NCBI RefSeq assembly: GCF_030815405.1
Contig: NZ_JAUSWX010000001.1
Coordinates: 1,612,001-1,676,000, forward strand
DNA from: Agromyces albus
Lineage (GTDB): Bacteria; Actinomycetota; Actinomycetes; Actinomycetales; Microbacteriaceae
DNA length: 64,000 nt
Direction: 5' to 3'
A program made the position numbers and the translations under genes. The notes beneath the pieces are model-generated. The model searched no databases. It had not been told where the DNA came from and worked only from the letters and a program-made list of their open reading frames with translations. Each line of letters begins with the position of its first letter. The stretch's first letter is position 1. Below, piece after piece: positions 1 through 7,968 of this stretch.

Positions 1-1544
1 GTTCGAGCGAGCCGGGCGCGGCTGCGGTCCTCGCCGCACCTTCGGTGATCGTGCGCACGCCGCTCTTCGAGCTCGACGAGTTCGATGCCGCTGTCTCGGG
101 TGGCGTCGACGCCGTCGGCACCGCCGACGCCAATGCGGAACGCGGCGCCGGTCTGGTCGATCGAACGGATGACGCGGTCGCAAGCTCCTCGGCCGTGCAA
201 GTGGAGGCGATCATCGCCGAGCACGACCGCCAACTCGCCCTCGTCGCCGGCAGCACCGAACCGAACGCCCTGCGCCTGCTCCTCGCAGCCGAGTCCGCCG
301 GCGCGCTCATCGGCGTGGAGCTGCATGCGGCGGGCCTTCCGTGGGACCGCGCCGCACATGAGCGCGTGCTCGAGGCCGAGCTCGGGCCGAAGCCGAAGGC
401 CGGATGGAAGCCGGCCCGTATGGAGGAGCTCGCAGCACAGGTGCGCACCGCGCTCGACGCGGCATCCGTCAATCTCGACTCTCAACTCGACCTGCTGAAG
501 GCGCTGCGCCGGGCGGGCATCCAAGTCGATTCGACGAGCCGATGGGAGCTGCGTGAGCAGGAGCACCCGGCGATCGAGCCGTTGCTCGCGTACAAGAAGC
601 TCGCGCGGCTGTTGAGCGCGAACGGCTGGGCGTGGCTCGACGAGTGGATCGCGGGCGGACGCTTCAGACCCGACTACGTGCCGGGCGGCACCGCGACCGG
701 CCGGTGGGCGACCGCCGGCGGGGGAGCCCTGCAGCTCCCGAAGAACGTGCGCAGCGCGGTCGTGGCCGATCCCGGCTGGACGCTCGTCGTCGCCGATGCC
801 GCACAACTGGAGCCGCGTGTGCTCGCCGGCATGGCGTGCGACGAGGCGATGGCCGCCGCTGGGCGCGGCCTCGACTTCTACCTGGGCATCGTCGACGCGG
901 GGGTCGTCGAGACGAGGGAGCAGGCCAAGTACGCGATCCTCGGCGCGATGTACGGCGCGACCACCGGCGAGAGCGGCCGGCTCGTGCCGCGGCTCGCGCG
1001 CGCCTACCCGAGGGCGATGGCCCTCGTCGACCGGGCCGCAGCCGAGGGCGAGCGCGGCGGCGTGGTGTCGACGCTCCTCGGTCGATCGTCTCCGTTGCCG
1101 CCGTCCGAGTGGCACGCCGCACAGTCTCGGGCGAGCCAGCCCGAGGCCTCGCCGGCCGACGAGCGCCGCGCTCGGTCGGTCGCGCGCGAGTGGGGCCGCT
1201 TCACCCGCAACTTCGTCGTGCAGGGCAGCGCGGCGGAATGGGCGCTCTGCTGGATGGCCGCGCTTCGCACGCGACTCGCCGCGATCGCCGGGGCAGACGG
1301 TGAGGCGGCCGGGTCGATCGTTCCGGCGCCGGCATCCGGACCGGCGTTCGAGCGCGCCCCGCACCTCGTGTACTTCCTCCACGACGAGATCATCGTGCAC
1401 ACGCCGCAGGCTCTCGCCGATGAGGTCGCCGCCGCGGTCGAGGAGTCGGCGATGGGCGCCGGCCGGCTCCTCTTCGGCGACTTCCCCGTCGAGTTCCCGC
1501 TCGACCTGGCGGTGGTCGACAGCTACGCCCTCGCCGACGCGTGA
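1..1544 (+). CDS. Family A DNA polymerase (bifunctional 3'-5' exonuclease/polymerase type), 5' end missing
   Basis: The reading frame is already open at base 3 with no stop, so the true start lies upstream of the window; the GTG at 45 is only the first in-frame start codon seen. The visible part carries the polymerase domain: motif A reads VVADAAQLEPRVLA, a variant of the usual DYSQIELR-type motif with its metal-binding Asp; the fingers helix reads EQAKYAILGAMYG; motif C reads YFLHDEIIVH with the second catalytic Asp. Actinobacterial members of this family are near 570-600 residues with a short N-terminal 3'-5' exonuclease-like region, so roughly 70-100 residues are missing. It is not the classical PolI, which is longer and carries a 5'-3' nuclease. 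A role in repair or gap-filling synthesis is inferred from the family only. It ends 13 bases from the convergent PadR gene. Confidence 0.85.
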   Translation, partial: SSEPGAAAVLAAPSVIVRTPLFELDEFDAAVSGGVDAVGTADANAERGAGLVDRTDDAVASSSAVQVEAIIAEHDRQLALVAGSTEPNALRLLLAAESAGALIGVELHAAGLPWDRAAHERVLEAELGPKPKAGWKPARMEELAAQVRTALDAASVNLDSQLDLLKALRRAGIQVDSTSRWELREQEHPAIEPLLAYKKLARLLSANGWAWLDEWIAGGRFRPDYVPGGTATGRWATAGGGALQLPKNVRSAVVADPGWTLVVADAAQLEPRVLAGMACDEAMAAAGRGLDFYLGIVDAGVVETREQAKYAILGAMYGATTGESGRLVPRLARAYPRAMALVDRAAAEGERGGVVSTLLGRSSPLPPSEWHAAQSRASQPEASPADERRARSVAREWGRFTRNFVVQGSAAEWALCWMAALRTRLAAIAGADGEAAGSIVPAPASGPAFERAPHLVYFLHDEIIVHTPQALADEVAAAVEESAMGAGRLLFGDFPVEFPLDLAVVDSYALADA

Positions 1545-1557
1545 GCGGGCCCGTCGA

Positions 1558-2181
1558 TCAGCCGGGTGAGGGCGGCGCCGGGCGGCGACCGCGCTTGGGC
1601 CGTGTCGCTCGCGGCGCGAAGGCGAGGCGCTCTGCGGATGCCGCGGCAACCGTCTCCAGCCACCCGAGTGCCGCATCGGCGACCGCGACGTCGGCCGTCG
1701 CGGCGAGACGAGCGAGTTCCGTCTCGGCGTCGCGAGCGTCTGCCTCGGGCTCGGCTCCATCGGCTGCTTCAGCGGGCTCCGACGCGGTCGTCAACGCTGA
1801 CGCGTCATCGCGACGCACTCTCCAGCGGTCGATCTCCGCGCGCGCCACGGCGAGTCCGTCGACGTCGGGCAGCGAGAGTGCGATGAGCACGCGATCGACC
1901 GTCTCGTCCCACGGGTCGGCGCCCGAGGCATCCGTTCCGTCGAACCAGGCTGTGGCGGCCGCCTTGCCCGGCGCGGTGAGGCGATACAGGGGGAGTCCGT
2001 CATCCGTCGCTCCGGCCGGCTCGATGAGACGCTGCTTGCCGAGCCGCTCGAGGGTCGCATAGGTCTGGCCGACGTTCACCTGCCGTCGCCCGCCGGTGCG
2101 CGCCTCGAGTCCGCCGTGCAACTGGAACCCGTAGGCGGGGCCCGCCGTGAGCAGGGCGAGGAGCGCATCGCGCACTGCCAT
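1558..2181 (-). CDS. PadR family transcriptional regulator
   Basis: A 207-residue protein. The first 85 residues form the PadR winged helix: an N-terminal LLALLTAGPAYGFQLH helix, the recognition segment around NVGQTYATLERLGKQRLIE and a wing ending LYRLTAPGKAAA. The C-terminal half is Ala/Glu-rich and probably forms the helical dimerisation region seen in PadR-s1/s2 proteins. ATG at 2181 is preceded by GGAG at a normal distance. A TATACT box lies at 2218-2223 on this strand. PadR proteins usually repress a nearby transporter or detoxification gene in response to a small molecule, but no transporter adjoins here, so the target is unknown; autoregulation is the default guess. The gene converges on the polymerase gene and diverges from the DUF3145 gene. 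Confidence 0.85.
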   Translation of the reverse strand: MAVRDALLALLTAGPAYGFQLHGGLEARTGGRRQVNVGQTYATLERLGKQRLIEPAGATDDGLPLYRLTAPGKAAATAWFDGTDASGADPWDETVDRVLIALSLPDVDGLAVARAEIDRWRVRRDDASALTTASEPAEAADGAEPEADARDAETELARLAATADVAVADAALGWLETVAAASAERLAFAPRATRPKRGRRPAPPSPG

Positions 2182-2272
2182 TTGGACTCCGTCTCGAGAA
2201 GGGGGAACAATTCACTGAGTATAGAGTTCTGGCCCGCCGGATGCCGCGAGTGACACGTTCGGCGATCCGATC

Positions 2273-2301
2273 TTGTCACCGGCCCTGATCCGCGGCATAA
2301 T
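2273..2301 (+). promoter_or_regulatory. Sigma-70-type promoter for the DUF3145 gene
   Basis: TTGTCA at 2273-2278 and CATAAT at 2296-2301 are separated by exactly 17 bases, the best -35/-10 pair in this intergenic region. Transcription would start near 2308, giving a leader of about 88 bases before the ATG at 2396. Confidence 0.6.
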
Positions 2302-2395
2302 CGCCCATGACGGCTCGCCGTCCACAATCGAACACCAGCCATCCAAACCGTTCCGAGGTCGTAGGGGAAGACGCACCTCAAGAACGGAGAGAGAG

Positions 2396-2917
2396 ATGGC
2401 GGAGATGACCACGCGGGCCGCGCGCACCGCGCGAGGCGTGCTGTTCGTGCACTCCTCGCCCCGGGCGCTCTGTCCGCATGTCGAGTGGGCGGCAGGGCGA
2501 GCGCTGGGGAGCGCTGTCAACTTCGAGTGGAGCATGCAGCCGGTCCATCGCGGCATGATGCGCGCCGAGTTCTACTGGGAGGGCGAGGCCGGTAGCGGCG
2601 CGAAGCTCGCGTCTGCACTGCGAGGCTGGGAGCAGCTCCGCTTCGAGGTGAGCGAGGATCCGACTCCGGGCTCCGACGGTGCACGCTGGATGCACACTCC
2701 TGAGCTCGGCGTGTTCTTCGCGCAGACCGACACTGCCGGCAACACGGTCGTGCCCGAGGACCGCATCCGGTACGCGATGGAGATCGCCGGCAACGATCCC
2801 CTCGAGCTGCACCGCGAGCTCCGCCTCGCGCTCGGGCAGGCGTGGGACGACGAGCTCGAGCCGTTCCGGCATGCCAGTGATTTCGCTCCGGTCGTCTGGT
2901 TGCACCAGGTGGGTTGA
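2396..2917 (+). CDS. DUF3145 family protein
   Basis: A 173-residue soluble protein of the actinobacterial DUF3145 family, recognised by its opening TARGVLFVHSSPRALCPHVEWA, a central acidic/aromatic stretch with a conserved WMHTPELGVF, and an end reading FAPVVWLHQVG. I chose ATG 2396 because GGAG at 2386-2389 sits 6 bases upstream; ATG 2405 is an alternative. Frame extension upstream to 2273 overlaps the promoter and is not expected to be translated. No signal peptide or membrane segment is visible. The family has no established biochemical function that I know of. It is conserved next to fatty acid synthesis genes in many actinobacteria, which is weak evidence for a related housekeeping role. 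It converges on fabF across a strong bidirectional terminator. Confidence 0.85.
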   Translation: MAEMTTRAARTARGVLFVHSSPRALCPHVEWAAGRALGSAVNFEWSMQPVHRGMMRAEFYWEGEAGSGAKLASALRGWEQLRFEVSEDPTPGSDGARWMHTPELGVFFAQTDTAGNTVVPEDRIRYAMEIAGNDPLELHRELRLALGQAWDDELEPFRHASDFAPVVWLHQVG

Positions 2918-3002
2918 GCGGCGCGGCTCGCGCGGTGGCGTGACGCGATCGTCGGATGATGCTTCCCGGTGACGCACGATCGAAACCTGAGCCGCAGACG
3001 AG

Positions 3003-3035
3003 AAGACCCCGCCCGCGAAATGCGGCCGGGGTCTT
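3003..3035. terminator. Bidirectional terminator between the DUF3145 gene and fabF
   Basis: AAGACCCCG (3003-3011) pairs with CGGGGTCTT (3027-3035), and an inner CCGC/GCGG extends the stem; the plus strand continues with TTCTC. It lies between two convergent genes and could stop transcription from both sides. Confidence 0.8.
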
Positions 3036-3069
3036 TCTCATCTCTGCGCCAAACGGCGCGACATCGCGT

Positions 3070-4305
3070 TCAGGCTGAGCGGAACGCAGCGACGGCGTTG
3101 TGGCCGCCGAAGCCGAACGAGTTGCTGATCGCCACGACGTCGTCGCCCGCGAGCGCCCGCGGTGACGTCACGACGTCGAGTGGGATCTCGGGATCCTGCT
3201 CGGTGAGGTTGATCGTCGGCGGGATGACCCGCTCGTGGAGCGCGAGCACCGTGAACATGGCCTCGATCGCACCGGCGCCGCCGAGCAGGTGCCCGGTGGA
3301 CGCCTTGGTCGCGGTCACGGCGATGCCGTCGAGCAGATCGCCGAACACGCGCTTGAGCGCGTTGTACTCGGCGATGTCGCCGACTGGAGTGCTCGTCGCG
3401 TGCGCGTTCACGTGACGCACGTCGGAGAGGCGTGCGCCGGCGCCCTCGATGGCCGCGATCATCGCCCGTGCTGCGGCCGATCCCTCGGGGTCAGGTGCGG
3501 TGATGTGGTAGGCGTCGCTCGTGACGGATCCGCCCAGCAGCTCGGCGTAGATGCGTGCACCACGGGCCTTGGCGTGCTCCTCGGTCTCGACCACGAGGGC
3601 TGCGGCGCCCTCGCCGAGCACGAAGCCGTCGCGACCGATGTCGTAGGGACGGGAGGCGATCGACGGGTCGTCGTTTCGCCGGGAGAGGGCCTGCATCGCG
3701 GCGAACGACGCGATGGGCAGCGGGTGGATCGCGGCTTCCGAGCCGCCGGCGATGACGACGTCGGCCAGGCCCCGCTGCAGGTGGTCGTAGGCGTTCACGA
3801 GCGCTTCGGTGCTCGACGCGCACGCTGAGACGACCGTCGTGATGCCGGCGCGAGCGTGAAGGTCCATGCCGATCGCGGCTCCGGGGCCGTTGGGCATGAG
3901 CATGGGCACGGTCATCGGCAGGACGCGCCGGGGCCCACGCTCACGCAGGGTGTCCCAGGCGTCGAGTAGCGTCCAGACGCCGCCGATGCCGGTCGACCAG
4001 TCGACGGCGAGCCGCTCGGGAGCGATCTCGGGCGCACCGGCATCCGCCCAGGCCTCGCGGCCCGCGATGAGGGCGAACTGGCTCGAGGGGTCGAGGCGCT
4101 TCGTCTCGTGGCGTTCGAGCACCTCGGCGGTGGGTACCTTCGCGGTGGCCGCAAAGGTGACGGGAAGCGCAAGGTCGGCGACCCAGTCGTGTTCGAGCGC
4201 GCGAGCGCCGGACTCGCCGGCGAGCAGTGCGTTCCAGCTGTCGCGCGCGGTGCCGCCCAGGGGCGAGGTCGCGCCGATGCCGGTGATGACGATCTTCTTG
4301 GTCAT
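3070..4305 (-). CDS. fabF: Beta-ketoacyl-ACP synthase II
   Basis: A 411-residue condensing enzyme of type II fatty acid synthesis; it extends acyl-ACP with malonyl-ACP, releasing CO2. The nucleophile is Cys162 in SACASSTEAL; the two catalytic histidines lie in NAHATSTPVGD and TGHLLGGAGA, giving the KAS I/II Cys-His-His triad. The glycine-rich C-terminus NSFGFGGHNA is typical. Length is normal. It is the last gene of the fabD-fabH-acpP-fabF run and starts 79 bases after acpP. A GGAG about 11 bases before the ATG is a weak ribosome site, so translation may rely partly on the upstream genes. In M. tuberculosis the equivalent positions hold kasA/kasB, which extend long chains; here a single housekeeping enzyme is present. 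Confidence 0.95.
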   Translation of the reverse strand: MTKKIVITGIGATSPLGGTARDSWNALLAGESGARALEHDWVADLALPVTFAATAKVPTAEVLERHETKRLDPSSQFALIAGREAWADAGAPEIAPERLAVDWSTGIGGVWTLLDAWDTLRERGPRRVLPMTVPMLMPNGPGAAIGMDLHARAGITTVVSACASSTEALVNAYDHLQRGLADVVIAGGSEAAIHPLPIASFAAMQALSRRNDDPSIASRPYDIGRDGFVLGEGAAALVVETEEHAKARGARIYAELLGGSVTSDAYHITAPDPEGSAAARAMIAAIEGAGARLSDVRHVNAHATSTPVGDIAEYNALKRVFGDLLDGIAVTATKASTGHLLGGAGAIEAMFTVLALHERVIPPTINLTEQDPEIPLDVVTSPRALAGDDVVAISNSFGFGGHNAVAAFRSA

Positions 4306-4384
4306 TCGAGAAACACTCCGTTGGAGGTGATGGTCGAACTGATCGAGCGGGCCGGGCGGTCGCGCCGGCCCGCTCCAGCAGTTG

Positions 4385-4633
4385 CTAGGCCTGGGCCTTG
4401 ACGATGAAGGTGACGGCGTCGCCGACGGTCTTCAGGTTCTTGACCTCTTCGTCGGGGATCTTGACGTCGAACTTCTCCTCGGCGTTGACGACGATCGTCA
4501 TCATCGAGATGGAGTCGATGTCGAGGTCATCGGTGAACGACTTGTCCAGCTCAACCGTGTCGGTCGCGATGCCGGTCTCGTCGTTGATGAGCTCGGCCAG
4601 GCCGGCAAGCACTTCTTCGGTGGACAATGCCAT
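4385..4633 (-). CDS. acpP: Acyl carrier protein
   Basis: An 82-residue acidic carrier protein. The phosphopantetheine attachment Ser41 sits in the DIDSISM motif, a D-I-D-S-I variant of the usual DSL. ATG 4633 is chosen because AAGGAG at 4641-4646 lies 7 bases upstream; a 13-codon upstream extension has no ribosome site. The protein ferries growing acyl chains between FabD, FabH and FabF, whose genes flank it. Its small size and central place in the operon leave little room for another call; a dedicated polyketide carrier is unlikely given the neighbours. Confidence 0.95.
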   Translation of the reverse strand: MALSTEEVLAGLAELINDETGIATDTVELDKSFTDDLDIDSISMMTIVVNAEEKFDVKIPDEEVKNLKTVGDAVTFIVKAQA

Positions 4634-4698
4634 TGTTCTTCTCCTTGGGGGTGTCTCGTTTGACCGAGACACAGTCTAGATGGACGAGGGTCGGTGGT

Positions 4699-5703
4699 TC
4701 AGGGAAGTACCACCACTTGGGCGCCGAACACGAGTCCGGCGCCGAAGCCGATCTGGAGGGCGAGGCCCCCCGAGAGTTCCGGATGCTCCTCGAGCAACCG
4801 GTGGGTCGCGAGGGGAATCGATGCAGCCGACGTGTTGCCGGTCGTGGCGATGTCGCGGGCGATCATGACCGATTCGGGCAGCTTCAACTGCTTCGCGAAC
4901 TCGTCGACGATGCGCATGTTGGCCTGGTGCGGGATGAAGGCGGCGAGGTCGGCGGCGGTGATGCCAGCGGCATCCAGCGCCTGCTTGGCGACCTTCGCCA
5001 TGTCCCACACTGCCCACCGGAAGACCGTCTGGCCCTCCTGGCGCAGCGTCGGCCACTCGGCGGCACCGTCGCGGTACTCGGTGAGCGTGGCGTTCATGCC
5101 GACGGCGTCGGCCTTCGAGCCATCCGATCCCCAGATGGTGCGAGCGATGCCGGGGAAGTCGCTCGGGCCGATGACGACGGCTCCGGCGCCGTCGCCGAGC
5201 AGGAAGGAGATGGAGCGGTCGGTCGGGTCGACGACGTTCGAGAGCTTCTCGGCGCCGACCACGAGCGCGTAGTGGGCGCTGCCGGTGCGAATGAGCGCGT
5301 CGGCTTGGGCGATCGCGTAGGCGTAGCCGGCGCATGCGGCGTTGGTGTCGTACGCGGCGGCCGGGTTGGCGCCCACGCGATCGGCCAGGACCGCGGCGAT
5401 CGAGGGCGTCTGCTGCACGTTCGAGACGGTGGCGACGATGACGAGATCGATGAGCTCGGGCGCGACTCCCGACTTCTCGATGGCCTCGCGCGCAGCATCC
5501 GTCGCGAGATCGAGGGCTTCGACGTCGGCGCCGGCGCGGGCGCGGGTGACGATGCCGGTGCGCTGCTGGATCCACTCGTCGGACGAGTTGATCGGGCCCA
5601 CGAGGTCGTCGTTCGGCACGAGGTTGGCGCCGCGAGCAGCACCGATCGCGTAGATGCGCGTGTAGGCGGGGCCGTGCGACTGCTGGAGGGTGGGTTTCGT
5701 CAT
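4699..5703 (-). CDS. fabH: Beta-ketoacyl-ACP synthase III
   Basis: A 334-residue enzyme that starts fatty acid synthesis by condensing acyl-CoA with malonyl-ACP. Cys124 in TNAACAGYAYA is the nucleophile, His is in PHQANMRI and Asn in TTGNTSAAS, the KAS III Cys-His-Asn triad. In this group of bacteria branched-chain primers are expected, but the sequence alone does not prove the substrate. Start is ATG 5703; longer upstream translation overlaps fabD in another frame and is not homologous. It lies 26 bases after fabD and 65 before acpP, so it is surely in one operon with them. Confidence 0.95.
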   Translation of the reverse strand: MTKPTLQQSHGPAYTRIYAIGAARGANLVPNDDLVGPINSSDEWIQQRTGIVTRARAGADVEALDLATDAAREAIEKSGVAPELIDLVIVATVSNVQQTPSIAAVLADRVGANPAAAYDTNAACAGYAYAIAQADALIRTGSAHYALVVGAEKLSNVVDPTDRSISFLLGDGAGAVVIGPSDFPGIARTIWGSDGSKADAVGMNATLTEYRDGAAEWPTLRQEGQTVFRWAVWDMAKVAKQALDAAGITAADLAAFIPHQANMRIVDEFAKQLKLPESVMIARDIATTGNTSAASIPLATHRLLEEHPELSGGLALQIGFGAGLVFGAQVVVLP

Positions 5704-5729
5704 GCTCGGCTTTCTCGTGTGCGCCCGGC

Positions 5730-6650
5730 TCAGGCGGCCTGCTCGATGAGGTCGATCGCGGCGGGAAGGTCGTCGGGCGTCTTCACCGCGACGGTCGGCA
5801 CGCCCTTGAGACCCCGCTTCGCGAGCCCGACGAGGGCGCCAGCCGGGGCGACCTCGATGATGCCGGTGACGCCGGCCGCCGCGAACGCCTCCATGCAGCG
5901 GTCCCAGCGCACGGGGGAGGAGACCTGCCCCACGAGCAGGTCGACGAAGGCGGCGCCGGATGCCACGACGCTGCCGTCGCGGTTCGTCCACAGCGTCACG
6001 CCGGGGTCGGACACGTCGGAATCGCCCGCGACCGCGGCGAGGCGCTCGACGGCGGGACGCATGTACCGCGTGTGGAAGGCGCCGGCCACCTGCAGCGGGA
6101 TGACTCGCGCACCGGCCGGCGACTCGTCTTTCAGGCGCTCGAGTGCGTCGAGCGCGCCGGCGACGACGATCTGGCCGCCCCCGTTGAAGTTCGCCGGCTC
6201 GAGTCCGAGTTCGTCGAGCCGGGCCACGAGTGCCGTCTCGTCGCCGCCCAGCACCGCGCTCATGCCGGTGGGCTCGAGCGCCGCGGCATCGGCCATGGCC
6301 CGCCCGCGTGCGGCGACGAAGCGCATCGCTGCGGTCTCGCTGAGCACTCCGGCGCCTGCGGCTGCCGTGATCTCGCCCACCGAGTGACCGGCGATACCGC
6401 CGATGCCCTCGCTGCGACCATCGGCGAGAAGCCGTTCGAGCGTGAGGATGCCGGCCGCGACGATGAGCGGCTGGGCGATCGCGGTGTCGCGGATGGTGTC
6501 GGCGTCGCTGACCGTCCCGTGGGATGCGAGGTCGATCCCCGCGGCGTCCGACAACGCGCCCAGGCGCTCGGCATAGGCCGGCTCGGCGAGCCAGGGGGCG
6601 AGGAATCCGGGAGTCTGGGAGCCCTGTCCAGGGCAGACGACGACGATCAC
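5730..6650 (-). CDS. fabD: Malonyl-CoA:ACP transacylase
   Basis: A 306-residue transacylase that moves malonyl from CoA to ACP. The active serine is Ser90 in IAGHSVGEITA; the N-terminal VCPGQGSQ oxyanion loop and the late His in GAFHTRYM complete the family pattern. The start is GTG 6650. A CAGACT box at 6658-6663 ends 7 bases upstream of it, which suggests a leaderless or near-leaderless transcript and makes this the promoter-proximal gene of the fab operon. A 26-bp dyad at 6697-6722, just downstream of the regulator fasR, is the likely control site. Confidence 0.95.
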   Translation of the reverse strand: MIVVVCPGQGSQTPGFLAPWLAEPAYAERLGALSDAAGIDLASHGTVSDADTIRDTAIAQPLIVAAGILTLERLLADGRSEGIGGIAGHSVGEITAAAGAGVLSETAAMRFVAARGRAMADAAALEPTGMSAVLGGDETALVARLDELGLEPANFNGGGQIVVAGALDALERLKDESPAGARVIPLQVAGAFHTRYMRPAVERLAAVAGDSDVSDPGVTLWTNRDGSVVASGAAFVDLLVGQVSSPVRWDRCMEAFAAAGVTGIIEVAPAGALVGLAKRGLKGVPTVAVKTPDDLPAAIDLIEQAA

Positions 6651-6696
6651 GGTTTCAAGTCTGCCAATCAGTATCGGGACGGTGGTGTGCCCACGC

Positions 6697-6722
6697 TACA
6701 AGCTCTTCGCGAAAGCCTTGTA
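6697..6722. promoter_or_regulatory. 26-bp dyad upstream of fabD, candidate FasR operator
   Basis: TACAAG (6697-6702) and CTTGTA (6717-6722) flank a perfect 8-bp palindrome TTCGCGAA (6706-6713), with 3-base spacers on each side. Its centre is about 60 bases upstream of the fabD start, a usual activator position if the fabD transcript is leaderless. Confidence 0.55.
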
Positions 6723-6742
6723 TCGAAGCCACAGGATGCCGG

Positions 6743-7957
6743 TCAGCTCGGCGGTCGGCGGCGTGGCGCCTGGTCGTGATCGCTCATCGAGCCGATGATG
6801 AGCGCCGCCTGCAGAATGAGCGCCTCGCGGGCGCCCGTGGCATCCCATCCGATCACGTCGGAGACGCGCTTCAGGCGGTAGCGCACGGTGTTCGGGTGCA
6901 CGAAGAGCTCGCGTGCCGTCGCCTCGAGCGAGCGACCGTTGTCGAGATAGCTCCAGAGCGTCGTGAGGAGTTCGGTGGAGTGGGCCTGCAGCGGCCGATA
7001 GATGCGGTGCACGAGCGTGGCACGAGCCAGTGGGTCGCCGGCGAGGGCGCGCTCGGGGAGCAGGTCGTCGGCGTGCACGGGGCGAGGTGCGTGGCGCCAT
7101 GAACGGGCGACCGCGAACCCCGCAAGCGCGGCCTTCGCGCTCTTCGACGCGTCGACGAGGTTCGGCACCTCGTGACCGAGCACGAGATGACCCGGCCCGA
7201 AATGCGGCTCGAGTTGTTCGGCGATCTCCATGAAGGTGAGGGCCGCGGCCGTGCCGATGGCGTCGTCGTTCTCGCGCGTGAGCGGGTCGGCGCGGCCGAT
7301 CACGAGCACGAGGCGATTGCCCTGCACTCCGATGAGCACGTCGGCGTGCATGTGACGTGCCGCGCGGCGCACGTGGTCGACGTCGAGCTGCTTCGGTGCG
7401 GTGCCGACGAGCACGGAGACCTCGCCGTGACCGTGCCAGCCGAGTGCGGCGATGCGGCTCGGAAGCTCGTCGTCGTACTCGCCCGAGAGGATCGAGTCGA
7501 CCACGAGCGCCTCGAGGCGCGCGTCCCAGAGCCCGCGTGCCTCGGCAGCACGCGCGTACACATCGGCGGCCGCGAACGCGATCTCACGCGAATACAGGAG
7601 GATCGCCTCGCGGAGCGGCTCGCTGCCGTCTTTGACGCGTTCCTCGACGACCTCGACGGTGACGCGGATGAGCTGCAGCGTCTGCTGGAGGCTCACCGAA
7701 CGCAGCAGTTCCCTCGGAGCGGCGCCGAAGACGTCGGCCGCGATCCACGGCGTCGACTTGGGGTCGTCGAACCAGGAGATGAACGACGAGATGCCGGCCT
7801 GGGCGACGAGACCCACGGCGGAGCGCCGGCTCGGCGGCATGTCGCCGTACCACGGCAGCGTGTCTTCGAGACGCTTCAGCGTCGCGGTCGACAGCTCACC
7901 CGCGATGGTTCGCAACCATGCGAGCGTCTCCGCCTTCGTCTTGGGCCTCGTCGCCAC
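6743..7957 (-). CDS. fasR: PucR-type transcriptional regulator of fatty acid synthesis (FasR-like)
   Basis: A 404-residue regulator. The last 80 residues hold a PucR-type helix-turn-helix (SLEATARELFVHPNTVRYRL), preceded by a GGDEF-like/RsbR-like middle region with HMHADVLIGVQGNRLVLVIG. The N-terminal 150 residues are all-helical, as in FasR proteins, whose ligand pocket binds long-chain acyl-CoA. The assignment rests on both domain pattern and position: FasR of Streptomyces coelicolor and M. tuberculosis lies between aceE and fabD and activates fatty acid synthase genes. Here the gene starts 11 bases after the aceE stop and ends 92 bases before fabD, with the candidate operator in that gap. 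Co-transcription with aceE is likely. Confidence 0.85.
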   Translation of the reverse strand: MATRPKTKAETLAWLRTIAGELSTATLKRLEDTLPWYGDMPPSRRSAVGLVAQAGISSFISWFDDPKSTPWIAADVFGAAPRELLRSVSLQQTLQLIRVTVEVVEERVKDGSEPLREAILLYSREIAFAAADVYARAAEARGLWDARLEALVVDSILSGEYDDELPSRIAALGWHGHGEVSVLVGTAPKQLDVDHVRRAARHMHADVLIGVQGNRLVLVIGRADPLTRENDDAIGTAAALTFMEIAEQLEPHFGPGHLVLGHEVPNLVDASKSAKAALAGFAVARSWRHAPRPVHADDLLPERALAGDPLARATLVHRIYRPLQAHSTELLTTLWSYLDNGRSLEATARELFVHPNTVRYRLKRVSDVIGWDATGAREALILQAALIIGSMSDHDQAPRRRPPS

Positions 7958-7968
7958 CTCGTCGCCTG

